Assembly: GCA_008704415.1 (NCBI GenBank)
Contig: VXIS01000136.1
Span: 1 to 64,000 of the forward strand
DNA length: 64,000 bases
Source: Sphaerosporella brunnea
Taxonomy: Eukaryota; Ascomycota; Pezizomycetes; Pezizales; Pyronemataceae
Direction: 5' to 3'
Shown: positions 22,089-34,424 of the stretch, piece after piece
How positions within the stretch are numbered: the first letter of the stretch is position 1
Layout: every line of letters begins with the position of its first letter
Translations under genes and position numbers: made by a program
Notes under the pieces: generated by a model
What the model was told of the DNA's origin: nothing
Database searches by the model: none
What the model saw: only the letters and a program-made list of their open reading frames with translations

Positions 22089-23712
22089 TTACTTGGTAAA
22101 GATAACATTCAGCCGCAAGTTGAACGGCAATCCCGGGTCCGTGATTGCAAACTCTTCTCCGCTATCCGCAAGCTCACTGAGCTTCTTGTCCAGATTCGGT
22201 CGAGTCAGCTCGTTCAGCTCCGGCGGCGCTTGGAAGTACAACTTCCTGCGCTGAGTGGTGATGGTGGGCTTTTTGATTTGGCTGCGCGGATCCGATTAGC
22301 ATTTTCATCCCCCCCCCCCAAAAAAAAAAACAAGTATGAGCTGTGATGGGCGGCTTACATATCCGGCTGCTCCTTCAACTTATCGATGAAGTCGGCAAGG
22401 GTGATGTCGGGAGAGACCTCAAAATCAATGGCGCTGGTTCCACAAACCGGACATCCCTCCTTTTTCTGGTGTTCAAACGTATGAGTGTACACGCCCTCAT
22501 CTCCAGTGTACATCATGTAATTCTGGAGAAATGGGTTCATGTTGGTCAATATCTTTAACGCCTCGTTGCAGCAGCTGGCGGCGATAATGGCGTTGGTACT
22601 GGCTATCGCGGGGATGATGTTTTTGACCACGCCCTGCGTCATGGAATAGGTGACGCCCATGATGTTAAACTCCTTTGCGCGAGCAAGGGCAGCTTCGTAG
22701 AGCCACTGGATATGTTCCGGGTTGTCCGTGTCCATCTTTTTATCTGTCAGGTCTATCAGCACAAGGCGATGACCAAAGCAAAAGCAAACGGAACACACCT
22801 CCAAACACCCTCGGCCACTCCAAGATGCTCGCCCACTCGATACAGTGAGCCGGTTGTCTGGGGATTGACGCCAGGGTACAAATAGGCACCGCAGTCTGGG
22901 GGGTAAGCATGTCGAGGGAGCACTCGTAGCAGCTGGTAATCGTCGGCAGGATAACCCTGCTCTGTCCCTTGAAGCCTTCCGTACCCCCATCTACCAGTGG
23001 TTTCAGCGTCTCCATCACATTCGGATCAACCATGTCCACTAATGTAGAGTTGATCCACCGTCTAGCCTCCACAGAGTCCAGCCCACAGATCACAAGCTTG
23101 AACTGCATGTAGAAGTCGGTGTCTTTGTCCTGGATTGCGCAGTAGTGGGGCGTGATGGTACAGCCTTTTACCCGCTTCATCACGAAGCGGGCGGCCACTT
23201 CAGCTTTGGGTTTGCCAACATCCGCTTCACGGAAAAGGAACTGCCGGTTCAGGTTCGACAGGTCTATCGTGTCTGTATTTTCGTTAGACAGCCGGACATG
23301 ATGAAGCTGGATGGGAATACACACCCATATCGATAACATGGATATTCGTGAAGCCAGAGAGGGCAAGATTCTTCAAAATCTCACATCCCAGCCCTCCTGC
23401 ACCACTACAAATAAAAACGACAATGAGCTCAAGCAGTGACGGTTGGGCCCTTGGGGGAAGGTCCTACATGACACTTGCCGTAGGCCAGTCAGTCAAGAGC
23501 CGCTGCAACAGCCGTCGGAGGAAGAGGGGCATACAGAATCTTACAGTCATCCAGGAACTCAGCCTGATCCTGTGGGGCGTAGTCATCATCGGTAAAGGCA
23601 CCTTTACGGTTCCTAACGCGTTCTAGCTGCTTCCTACAGGTATGAATGTTAACAATGGATGGAGGGCAAGAGAGAGGTTGACCGACCATCTAGGACCCTG
23701 GGCGAATGTCAT
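22089..23712 (-). CDS. UBA3: NEDD8-activating enzyme E1 catalytic subunit Uba3
   Basis: Catalytic half of the NEDD8/Rub1 E1, which adenylates NEDD8 and passes it to Ubc12. I place the start at ATG 23712: a 26-base first exon ends inside the Trp codon of [20 protein letters not shown], a usual Uba3 start region. Further exons give the nucleotide-binding [17 protein letters not shown] and [22 protein letters not shown]. Then comes [10 protein letters not shown] and the catalytic-Cys segment [21 protein letters not shown]. After the intron come SNAI-like adenylation residues and [20 protein letters not shown]. The last exon ends [11 protein letters not shown]. At least five introns; the second (about 23403-23545) has two possible acceptors. 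Confidence 0.92.
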
Positions 23713-24243
23713 GCTATGCGAGTTGGTGCGATCTACGAAATGCGCGGCTGTTGTGGTGGGGAAGCTTAACCTCAAGACGGGGGTTGAGCTTGCATGGGCT
23801 CTGCGGCTCTGCGTCGCGCCGGGGATACGGTGGGTCGCGACATTCAGTTTTGCTTAGTAACACATATAAAATACCCATGCGCATTGGTCGAGTGATGAGC
23901 GTGACCACTTAGCGTGTCCCCAACCATACCAATCACTGACAGGATTGACGGAAGCTCGAGCTCAAGATGATCAAGATAGACCCTGAGACCTTTTGCTTTC
24001 ACCTTCAGCGTTCCCTTTTGGGAGGGCGGATGGTCTCCATTCTGTCTGTATGAACTTCCCAAGTCACATGAACAAGTAAATTTTGGAATCAGCCATGCCA
24101 CCTCTGTTCGGCACCGACCTCACTTCCCCATTCGCCACTCCCATCTTCCTAACTGCTGAAGAATACAGAAATCTATCTCAAGAGTGCGGAACAGATGTGA
24201 ACAACAAAAACAATGAGAAGAAAAAAATGCACCACTTCCACGT
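23713..24243. other. Intergenic region UBA3-PRP43
   Basis: UBA3 upstream region followed by the 3' flank of PRP43. Short frames only; nothing recognised. Confidence 0.35.
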
Positions 24244-26729
<2,486 letters not shown>

Positions 26730-27400
26730 GGTAAGAGCGCTCGCAGCGAGTAGTGATATACCTTCGGGTTGTGTGCGCCGTGATTGACGGTTGGTGGAAC
26801 AATTTCAAGGTGAGGGTAGGAGTAGTTTTGGCGATGTGCAGCGGCTGTGAGTTGAAGTTGCGTCGTCTCAAAAAGAAGCATCCTTCTCGCGCTAAAAGAT
26901 TCAGTCACGTTCTGCCAAGCCCATCTGTTTCATAAGCCCTCACTCGCACACTTCGGATCTGGTTCTCTCCCGGATTATGATGGGTTCCACCAGGCGGCCT
27001 GCTAATCATAATGAATTGTATGTAGAAAAAAAGGCATTTCAAGCGGTAAATATATCTGGATATTTTGTCTCCGCCATCGTTTGGTCTCCGGCGCCCTGAC
27101 TCGACCTTCTTGCGCTCTGCAGTCTCCTCTGCCTGAGCCTAGGTCTCCTCGGCTTTCATCTCCTCTAATGTATCCGCTCTGCCAACGTCCCCTATTTTTT
27201 TTGGTCAATGGTAGAATATCTAGCACGATTGGCCGTCAGTGTCTGTAGTTGTAGAATAGAGTAATATGACAAGGAGGGCGGGGGTATTATACTTGTTGGA
27301 GGGGGGATAGATCAATTCACGGAATATCATTCGGTCCTTAAGCTTGTTCCTCGCAGTATCCTGACATAGATCTAGGTAGGGATCTATAGCACCAAAACCA
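26730..27400. other. Intergenic region with a possible coding remnant
   Basis: On the minus strand around 27170-27070 the reading ADTLEEMKAEE-stop-AQAEETAERKKVESG resembles a charged helical protein tail interrupted by a stop. It may be decayed coding sequence related to the acidic tail read at 27420-27600. Nothing else was recognised. Confidence 0.3.
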
Positions 27401-27419
27401 GACGCTGGATCTTTACAAC

Positions 27420-27610
27420 TCAGCCTTCGTCGCAACCTCTTTGAGCAAGGCTTCCTCGACCTTAACCTCCACCTTCGGCAGCCCCAAGGATCTGAGCCAT
27501 CTCAACATCCTCATCATGCGTGACAGATTCTTCGGCTTCCGCCTTAGCCTCAGCACTTTCTTCTGTGACAGCAGGCTCTGCAGTCGACGGGCTGAACAGG
27601 TTCTGGTATG
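27420..27610 (-). pseudogene. Acidic protein-tail remnant, split over two frames
   Basis: On the minus strand one frame reads EPAVTEESAEAKAEAEESVT, then HDEDVEMAQILGAAEGGG and stop. The next frame takes over at the same point as KVEVKVEEALLKEVATKAEL and stop. A one-base shift would join them into one Glu/Ala-rich tail. It lies just downstream of RSM10 in the same orientation. Fungal uS10m proteins often end in acidic tails (family knowledge), so this may be the former RSM10 C-terminus, now separated from it. Confidence 0.4.
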
Positions 27611-27758
27611 GTCGGTTTGTTCCGACACAACTGGGTCGACTGCAAAAGTCTTGATTGGGTGAAACTAAACCAAAAATAGCGAATTCCGAACACCACAACA
27701 CCAGTTTAGGTTGCTTTTGGCTCGGAATTTCGTGATTGAACATTTTATGAAAAAGATC

Positions 27759-29322
27759 TTAAATTAAAATTTTCAAATTGGGAAGCATCTCCTCCACCTT
27801 AGATACCTCTAAGGGCAACACGGGTTCCTTCTGCATCTCCTCCGCCTTGGATACCTCTGAGGGCACCACGGGTTCCTTCTGCATCTCCTCCGCCTTGGAT
27901 ACCTCTGAGGGCACCACGGGTTCCTTCTGCATCTCCTCCGCCTTGGATACCTCTGAGGGCATCACGGGTTCCTTCTGCATCTCCTCCGCCTTGGATACCT
28001 CTGAGGGCACCACGGGTTCCTTCTGCATCTCCTCCGCCTTGGATACCTCTGAGGGCACCACAGGATCCTTCTGCATCTCCTCCGCCTTGGATACCTCTGA
28101 GGGCATCACGGGTTCCTTCTGCATCTCCTCCGCCTTGGATACCTCTGAGGGCACCACGGGTTCCTTCTGCATCTCCTCCGCCTTGGATACCTCTGAGGGC
28201 ACCACGGGTTCCTTCTGCATCTCTTCCGCCTTGGATATCTCTGAGGGCACCACGGGTTCGTTTTGCATCTCCTCCAAGGCGCGGTACTCTGGGCTGTTCA
28301 AAATCTGCTGGGCCATAGCAGCAGTGTCCGAGCTCTTCCGAGGACCGAAATGCTCCCACTTGGGAGACGGGACATCCCGCAGCGTCTCGAGACGGACATT
28401 CATCTTCTTTCCGACACCTGTGCACACAGTCAGCTCGTAACCAGAGCGGTACCGTAGAAACTCTTAAATACTAGGCAGTGGCGAAGTGACTGTGCAGTTT
28501 CTGCGGTATTCTAGCCTAGAGGAACGTACCAATCTCATCCCAGCCCCACACGTTCGCCTTCATACCAACACCGTGGTACTGGTGTTGCTTCAGGAAAGCC
28601 AGCCACAGCTCCACAGTCTCGGGATTTCCATCCTTGATCCGAATCAACCGCTTATATGTGATTCTCTCAAAGTTCTCCTGTGACTTCTTGTGAACGAAGT
28701 TACCACGTGGTACCGTCCAGCGCTCGATTCTCTTCGGTAATGGTACGGGGCCGGAGGCAGGAAGTTTAGCATAGTACGCGGCACGCAGGGCAAAGTCGGC
28801 CATGAATTCCAAATTACGGACGCTGTAGGACCGCAGCTGAAGATCGCACACGGGGAGACCATGAGTGACGGGACGGCGGAGGGGCTCGAAGTAGTTGGCT
28901 TGAATGCTCAGCGGAATGCGCGCGGTAGATTCCGGTTGTTCTTCTTTTCTGGAGAGACCAGTTAGCGTTCGGAAATGGTCGCAGAGGCATAGAGACCAAC
29001 GAGTCGGCTTCCGCGTCTCGGCAGATGGCAGATGTCGCGAAGGCTTTCGCAGCCACAGGCCTCAAAGAAGAGGTCGCGAGTCCCTATAGAAGCAGCGAAT
29101 TAGGCTGTTTTCGTTCCAAAGAAATTGAATTCGGTATCGACGAACCTCCAGACGAGCGACCGCACATCTCCGAACCGCTGCCGACCTTAAGGCGTACATC
29201 GTGTATCGGTGTATTATGGGGAAGACGTTCAGAGGTGGAGCGGCGAGGTCGCATTAAACTTTTTGGCAGGACGCCAAGATTCTCCTTCCCCCCACAATTG
29301 CTACCCGGCCGGCTGCGCTCAT
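27759..29322 (-). CDS. RSM10: Mitochondrial ribosomal protein uS10m with tandem-repeat tail
   Basis: Small-subunit mitoribosomal protein. The model of four exons, 29322-29305, 29083-29001, 28948-28530 and 28417-27759, joins in frame to 392 residues. The first two exons encode MSAAGRGLATSSLRPVAAKA and FATSAICRD, a clear matrix-targeting presequence. The S10 domain is in exon 3: PLPKRIERWTVPRGNFVHKK, then QENFERITYKRLIRIKDG and KQHQYHGVGMKANVWGWDEI. Exon 4 has RLETLRDVPSPKWEHFGPRK and then ten near-identical 16-residue units (KAEEMQKEPVVPSEVS) before the end VEEMLPNLKILI. The repeat tail roughly doubles the length of a usual uS10m. The gene is divergent from the NIF3-type gene over 322 bases. 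Confidence 0.88.
27786..28265 (-). repeat. Ten tandem 48-bp repeats inside RSM10
   Basis: Copies start every 48 bases (27786, 27834, 27882 and so on to 28218). Each encodes one 16-residue unit, so the array keeps the reading frame. Inner copies are nearly identical even at silent positions. The first and last copies differ most, and single changes such as VV/VM and K/N mark individual units. The units are adjacent with no spacers, so this is a minisatellite within a coding exon. Confidence 0.97.
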
Positions 29323-29644
29323 GAGTTCTGAGCATTCGTCATCGCACATCGAGGACAAACATCGACTTATCGTTCGGATTTAGTTTCAAGAGGTACCCCG
29401 GATCGAGAATGAGCTCTCAATTTCTAGCTCGTGGGTATGATCCCTCGAAAGGGCCGACCACTTTTTGCAGGAGCAGCCAGGTGGGGACATGGCGTCGGGT
29501 CAACACTCCCGAGGAACTCACCGACAGAGCCTGGTTTGCTGTTCAGGGCGAAGAAAACATTACTGATTTCTCGGTAGGCGATACTGCCTCCGGAACCGAG
29601 TGGGGTTTTTTCAGTTGAAGAAATTCCTCAGCACTGTTGAAGCC

Positions 29645-30094
29645 ATGCCGAGCACGCCAGTGGAACCGCCAAACCAGCGATTCAAACTCATATTTTACGT
29701 CCCATCGGTTGCCCTCGAGCCCGTCAAGCACGGAATCTTTGCTGCAGGTGGAGGGACTTTCCCGGACGGAAAGTACTCGCATTGCAGCTTCGAGCAAATC
29801 GGTACCGGGCAGTTCCTTCCAGAGGCAGAGAAAGGCGCAGATCCTACCATCGGCCACCTTAAGCAGGATGGGAGCAATCAATACGAGGTGGAGCGTGTTG
29901 AGGAGGTTAGATGCGAGATAATGTGCGTTGGTCGGGATGTTTTGAACAGGTCGGTGGAGGCATTGAAACGGTGAGTATGCCAGCAGCCGTTAGGTAAAGC
30001 CTAAGATATTTTGGAAGGTTCCGACTGACACCTTTACCGAACTCACATCTACGAGGAACCTGCATACGAGGTTTACAAGATGGAAAATGTCTGA
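29645..30094 (+). CDS. NIF3/YqfO-type (CutA-like fold) small protein
   Basis: Reads KLIFYVPSVALEPVKHGIFA, GGGTFPDGKYSHCSFEQIGT, GQFLPEAEKGADPTIG and RVEEVRCEIMCVGRDVLNRSVEALKR. This matches the pattern of the YqfO/NIF3 insert domain seen as a stand-alone protein in fungi. The expected ending (HPYEEPAYDVY-like) is present at 30041-30094 as HIYEEPAYEVYKMENV, so an intron starting at GTGAGT 29971 is expected. I find no AG acceptor in the right phase before it: the base before the exon reads CG. Without splicing the protein would stop right after EALKR, at 29973. Function unknown; the family is a dinuclear-metal or regulatory fold. Start ATG at 29645. Confidence 0.72.
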
Positions 30095-31307
30095 CGCGGA
30101 AGAAGCTTTGCAAAATGAGTTGTTCGCACAAACTGAGTGGCTGTCCGCCGCGTGGAACGGCTATCGTTGGCGGCAGATAAGCTTGCTTTTTTTTTTTTTT
30201 TTTTTTTTTGTTTTTTGTTTGGATATGATTATTTTCTTTTCCTTACTCCAGGGGTGAATGCATATCTGAGTGACTATTTACAGTCATGGAGTCATGGGGC
30301 GAGCGTTGAACAGAAAGCTTGTCTCCCCAGTACGGCGAAATACATTGTTTGTGTAGCCATCTGTACTCACACCAGCGGGTACCCGCTGTCCTATGGTTAC
30401 GTGTCTGCTTCCGTGCTCTCTCAATATCGTCTGATCCCGTGGGTCGTCAGCTGTCTGTCGATTGCGTCTCGCCCTGTCTGGGCGGGGATCAGTGACCCCC
30501 TGCTCGTGCATGAGGCAGTGCCGATCGTCGCTCGTTCGGTCAGCATGGCTGACTTGCCATGGAGCAGCCATTATGCAATGGTTTGCGTCTCGTCTAAACG
30601 ATCGACACAGGTAGTTAACTAGTTAGTTACCTGGGCAATCGAGAGATTCAGCCGCATCTGGAGCGGCATGCATGTTTCTCTATCGGCACGTACCAACGCG
30701 CTCTTCCTGAAAAACATAGTCTGCGGGCTGTATTTTCAGATCAGAGATCCATCTCGAGCTTGTCGTGGTGGGACGGAGGAGATAAATATATACACAGATA
30801 CATGCATGTACAGTACACTCTTTGGTGGTACCCGACGAAAACAAACCGAGCCAAACTTAATTTCTGTGGCCCCATCAGCCCACCACCCCCCCCCCACAAA
30901 CCCAAGCGTCGCTGCACCCCTCCCTCATCTGGCCACTCAGAACCCGCAAAAGCACAGCCCCCCCATCGATCCACACGCCACCAGGGCTTTCGCATCTGCG
31001 TAGCCCATTGGCCAATTCCATCCCACCTGTGATGGCCCAAGACGTCACGGGCAGCTGGTTGGGATCTAAGCAGCAGGAGCAGCTGCACACCATCATCATC
31101 ATGGGCTGGAGGAAGGAAGGGGTCCCGGCAAACAAGCCTCCTTCCCACCCATCATTGGAAGTGGGTATAAAATCAAGGAAACCTACCTTTCATTCAGACT
31201 CATCCAGTTAAAAAAAACCACACATATATATACAGAGCGTCCCTCCTCTCAAAGAACTTAGATACATCTACCTCACCCCCCCCCCCCCTACAAACAACAA
31301 TCTAGCC
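30095..31307. other. Intergenic region with homopolymer and pyrimidine tracts
   Basis: 1.2 kb without a recognised gene. A T-run of about 23 bases lies at 30187-30209. C-rich runs are at 30887-30898 and 31279-31290, and 31196-31290 is a likely 5' leader of the next gene, with a TATATATA stretch at 31224. Several overlapping short frames on both strands look random. Confidence 0.4.
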
Positions 31308-31825
31308 ATGAGCTCCCCACCAGTAGACAACAAGGCCACCAGCACCACTACCGCCGCCCCCGCCGCTGGGCAGTTTACAAACCCCTTCTCCACCACCGAA
31401 GAAAACCCTTTGGCGCCTCGCCGTGGCAGCGACAGCAGCATGGTCTCGGACGAGGGACTGGGACAGTCACCGATGCTGTCGAAGCAAGATCGCAGAATGT
31501 AAATTATCTTTCCCTCTTGCCACCATCACCACCATCACCACCATCATCATCATCATCCATCATTGTCGTCATCTCGCTAATCACGGGAACCACTGCAGGT
31601 CCAAGGAATGGGATGCGTAAGCGCCACATCAAGCCTCTCTCCCGCACGGATCCGCAGCTAACCCGCGCCCCCGCGCTTCGCAGAGCGTTGACACCTCCCA
31701 GCCGCTTCCAGCGTCTGGAGGGCTCGATCTTTAGCACTCCCGCCAGTAGGGATGGACGCACGGAGCGGAATAAAATCCATGGGTTCAAGGAGAAAGTGAA
31801 GGAGTTGGCGGGTGGAAAGAAATAG
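31308..31825 (+). CDS. Small conserved-looking fungal protein with an 18-base exon
   Basis: Three exons, 31308-31498, 31599-31616 and 31684-31825, join in frame to 116 residues. Exon 1 is Ser/Thr/Ala-rich with NPFSTTEENPLAPRRGSDSS. The 18-base middle exon supplies SKEWDA, and exon 3 continues with LTPPSRFQRLEGSIFSTPAS, RDGRTERNKIHGFKEKVKEL. I recall uncharacterised fungal proteins with this SKEWDA...PPSRFQ...EGSI..TPSSRDG pattern, which is why I prefer this splice form. Reading without the middle exon breaks the pattern. No function is known to me. Low complexity, likely disordered and cytosolic. Confidence 0.65.
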
Positions 31826-32900
31826 AAACAAAAACCATAGCAGCAAATCATCACAACAATAACTCAGCTGATTTTCTTTTTTTTTTGATTTGTTTTCCTT
31901 TTGTGGATCCGGTGGGTGGCTACTTCTTGTCCTTTGGGCGTTCTTTTTCTTTATTTCTTTCCTTATTTCTTTCTGTTTCTTGCTTTCGTCGTAACTACGT
32001 TTGTGATGATATCTTTTGCCCCTCTGTAATTTGGAAAGAAAGATCAAGTTCTTTCATGAATTCACCTCATGATCAGCTCTGTCTCAGCCATCTATTACTT
32101 AAGCGGCAACCGTACCTACATGCGCCCGGGGGCACGGACCAGAACGTCCGGAGCACTGCAGCCAGCAGAGGCTTCTACCGTTCACACGCACACACCTCGT
32201 GGCTCCATTGACAGGTTGGTTTCAATCTAGGAGGTGGGATAACGTACGACAATGCAGGCGCCTCGATTGAAAACTTCAAGCCACGCAACAGGCCGGATGT
32301 ATTCACCCTCAAAACAAGAGAAAGGGGCCGCTGTGCGTGAGCTCAAGTGAAAACAAAGGCCACTTTGGCTGGGGATGCCCCGCCATTTTATCCTTTTTGA
32401 CGCAATTCTTCACTGGCAAGTTGCGGATCCCTCGCTGGGCACTGTATATCTAGATCTTAGGACCCAACTTGATGAAGCCGCACTGCAAATACTTCGTTCA
32501 GTTCACGTTACACGCCACGCCGGCTTCAAATGCGTGGCGCCTGCATTGTTGTACTTTGTCCCAGTACCGACTGAGCTTCGCAAGATATACTCTGTGGTTA
32601 TGACCTTATCTTTTGAAGGAGGTGACAGCTTCTTGTGGCGATGATGGTATGAGCCTCCATCGAGTGTGAGATCGCACCAGATCAAGGGGGCCATTAGATA
32701 AGATAAGATAAAGATAAAGATTTGCTGCAATCTCACCGAAATGATATCACAGGTACTTTAGAGCATAGATGAAGGCCGACGCTACGGCGCCTGCCAGCGA
32801 CCGATCTCGCGTGGCGGAGAGTAAGCGAGGAGGCACGTGGCTATGACCAAGCGGCGAGCATAGCGAGCGAGCCATGTTACGTTACTTACTTTCTCGTCTT
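31826..32900. other. Intergenic region
   Basis: About 1 kb. T-rich at 31870-31990, likely the 3' flank of the preceding gene. A short GATAA-type microsatellite is at 32696-32720. No RNA gene was recognised. Reading the minus strand for the missing end of the RPC11-like gene found nothing resembling a Q-x-RSADEP zinc ribbon. Confidence 0.4.
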
Positions 32901-32915
32901 ACTTACCGCTCCCAT

Positions 32916-33161
32916 TCACGGTGTGAGATTTCTTTGTAACACGAGCCTTCGGGACAGTTCGCATCCGTCTGGTCGACGTTGTCCCAGGCGCCCTCCAATC
33001 ACATCGTCAACCTCTTTCCGCTTCATCGGCTTGCGCTCAAAGTATTTGCGAGTCAGAATGAATTCGTAGGGACATGCGCGGCATTCGAGGCGGTTTGTGC
33101 CGGTTGAGGGCGCGGGCGAGACGGTGAGGCTGTTGGAGCATTGGGGACAGAAGGAAAGCAT
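32916..33161 (-). pseudogene. RPC11: RNA polymerase III subunit C11-like gene, frameshifted and truncated
   Basis: ATG 33161 opens MLSFCPQCSNSLTVSP, then RLECRACPYEFILTRKYF and KRKEVDDVIGG, the N-terminal zinc ribbon of the TFIIS-like Pol III subunit that stimulates RNA cleavage and termination. Directly after VIGG (about 32991) the expected AWDNVDQTDANCPEGSC is present but in another frame, as if one extra base lay in a GGG run. The catalytic C-terminal ribbon with its QxRSADEP hairpin does not follow: after CYKEISHREWER the frame stops, and nothing similar appears down to 32400. Either this is a decayed copy, or an assembly error plus a distant exon hides the rest. An essential subunit should exist intact elsewhere. 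Confidence 0.65.
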
Positions 33162-33403
33162 TGTTGTCGGCGGCGGGCGGAGCGGTGACGGGTGGTGCGC
33201 TGTTTAAAAAGTTGACGATCGCAGCGGCAGGTGTCGCTAAAATCTCCCAGCGCTGGAGCTCGTGGAAAAGAACCCTGTTTCTTCCCGCCTTGACCCCTCT
33301 GTGGCTGATCTTTCGCACCGCCACCAGTATCACCAAGCTGCCACTCCAACCCCTTTAAGAACTTATTCGACCCTCATACCCATATTCTGAAAGCTCAACA
33401 ACT

Positions 33404-34037
33404 ATGGCATCCACGGGTGACAACCACGATGACGTATCCTCCCCTCTCTTCTTGTCAGGAGATAGCTGACTGAAGTGGACAGGGCGCTTCCCCCTCAGAG
33501 CTCCTTATCGAAGCCGCACGACGCAACAACACCGATCTCCTCTCCGAGGTTCTTCTCAAAAACAGCACGGCCGAATTTCTAAACAACACATGCGATGCGT
33601 TAGGGAACACAGCGTTGCATGTAGCTGCACAATACGGTTCTTGTATGTCTTCTCTCCCCTCCTCTCATAATAAAAAAAGCTAACATGGAGTTCCAACCCT
33701 CGCAGATGACATCCTTGACGTGCTCCTCGACCAGGAAGGCCTCGAAGTCGACCCCGTGAACAAAATTGAAGGCGATACACCCCTGCACAAAGCCGTGTTC
33801 TTAGCCCGAGAACATCAAGAGCTCGGGCTAGAAGTCGCAGAACTGTTATTAGACGCGGGCGCGGACCCAAGAGTCAGGAATAAGCAGAAGATGAAGCCGC
33901 TGGATGTGACGGATCCCCGAGACACCAAGCTTAGGAAGGCCCTCGTGAATGGGGAGTATACGATGACGGCGGGCAATGATCTGGTTGATGAGAACGACCT
34001 GGAGGACGATGCGGGAAGTGAGGGTGAGAGTGAGTGA
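33404..34037 (+). CDS. Small ankyrin-repeat protein
   Basis: Three exons, 33404-33433, 33483-33642 and 33706-34037, join in frame to 173 residues. Ankyrin-type units: SELLIEAARRNNTDLLSEVL, then DALGNTALHVAAQYGSYDIL, EGDTPLHKAVFLAREHQE and LELLDAGADPRVRNKQKMKP-like (AELLLDAGADPRVRNKQK). The C-terminus is acidic (DENDLEDDAGSEGESE). It resembles the short fungal ankyrin proteins similar to yeast YGL242C, which have no firm function. It is divergent from the RPC11-like gene with 242 bases between the start codons. Confidence 0.85.
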
Positions 34038-34183
34038 TGGCGCGGAGTTTAGATACCTAAGATAGATGGTATTTCTCTGGGTTGGAAGAATTAAGGTAGC
34101 GTTTAGAGGAGTGCGACCGTCATCAGCCCCGCCACTGGCACCACCCTAAGGCTACTGAACAGGTCCCCAGCGGTAATCGGGTG

Positions 34184-34424
34184 GTACCATATAAATTCGC
34201 CAGCAAGAGACTGGACGGCGCGAAAAACAAAAAGCGAAAGGGTATAGTGGGGAAATACTTGGATGGTGTGGAAAAACACAGAGGGGGGCTACCAACATGT
34301 GATGCGAGTGACTATATATGCTTGGTTCAACTGCGTTTTTTGGTAGACTACAGTTCGGCTCCCTACACGCTTTTGCTTTTTATTTTGCGCCGTCCAGTCT
34401 CTTGCTGGCGAATTTATACGGTCC
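34184..34424. mobile_element. Short inverted-repeat (MITE-like) element
   Basis: Left arm 34184-34222 (TACCATATAAATTCGCCAGC, then AAGAGACTGGACGGCGC) and right arm 34385-34424 are inverted copies with only a few differences. They flank about 160 bases without coding sequence. A related left-arm sequence occurs at 16116-16148, so this is a dispersed family. No transposase is present. A TA target duplication could not be fixed. Confidence 0.7.

Noticed and set aside
27786..28265. CRISPR-like array (regular 48-bp repeats)
   Set aside because: The units are directly adjacent with no unique spacers, encode an in-frame protein repeat in a spliced nuclear gene, and the organism is a fungus.
27778..28440. 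220-residue plus-strand ORF and a 208-residue minus-strand ORF over the repeat array
   Set aside because: Both are shadows of the 48-bp repeat, which is open in several frames because its length is a multiple of three. Only the RSM10 frame connects to a known domain through good introns.
29409..29618. 69-residue ORF upstream of the NIF3-type gene
   Set aside because: It is in a different frame from the conserved protein, has no recognisable similarity and is more likely leader or promoter sequence.
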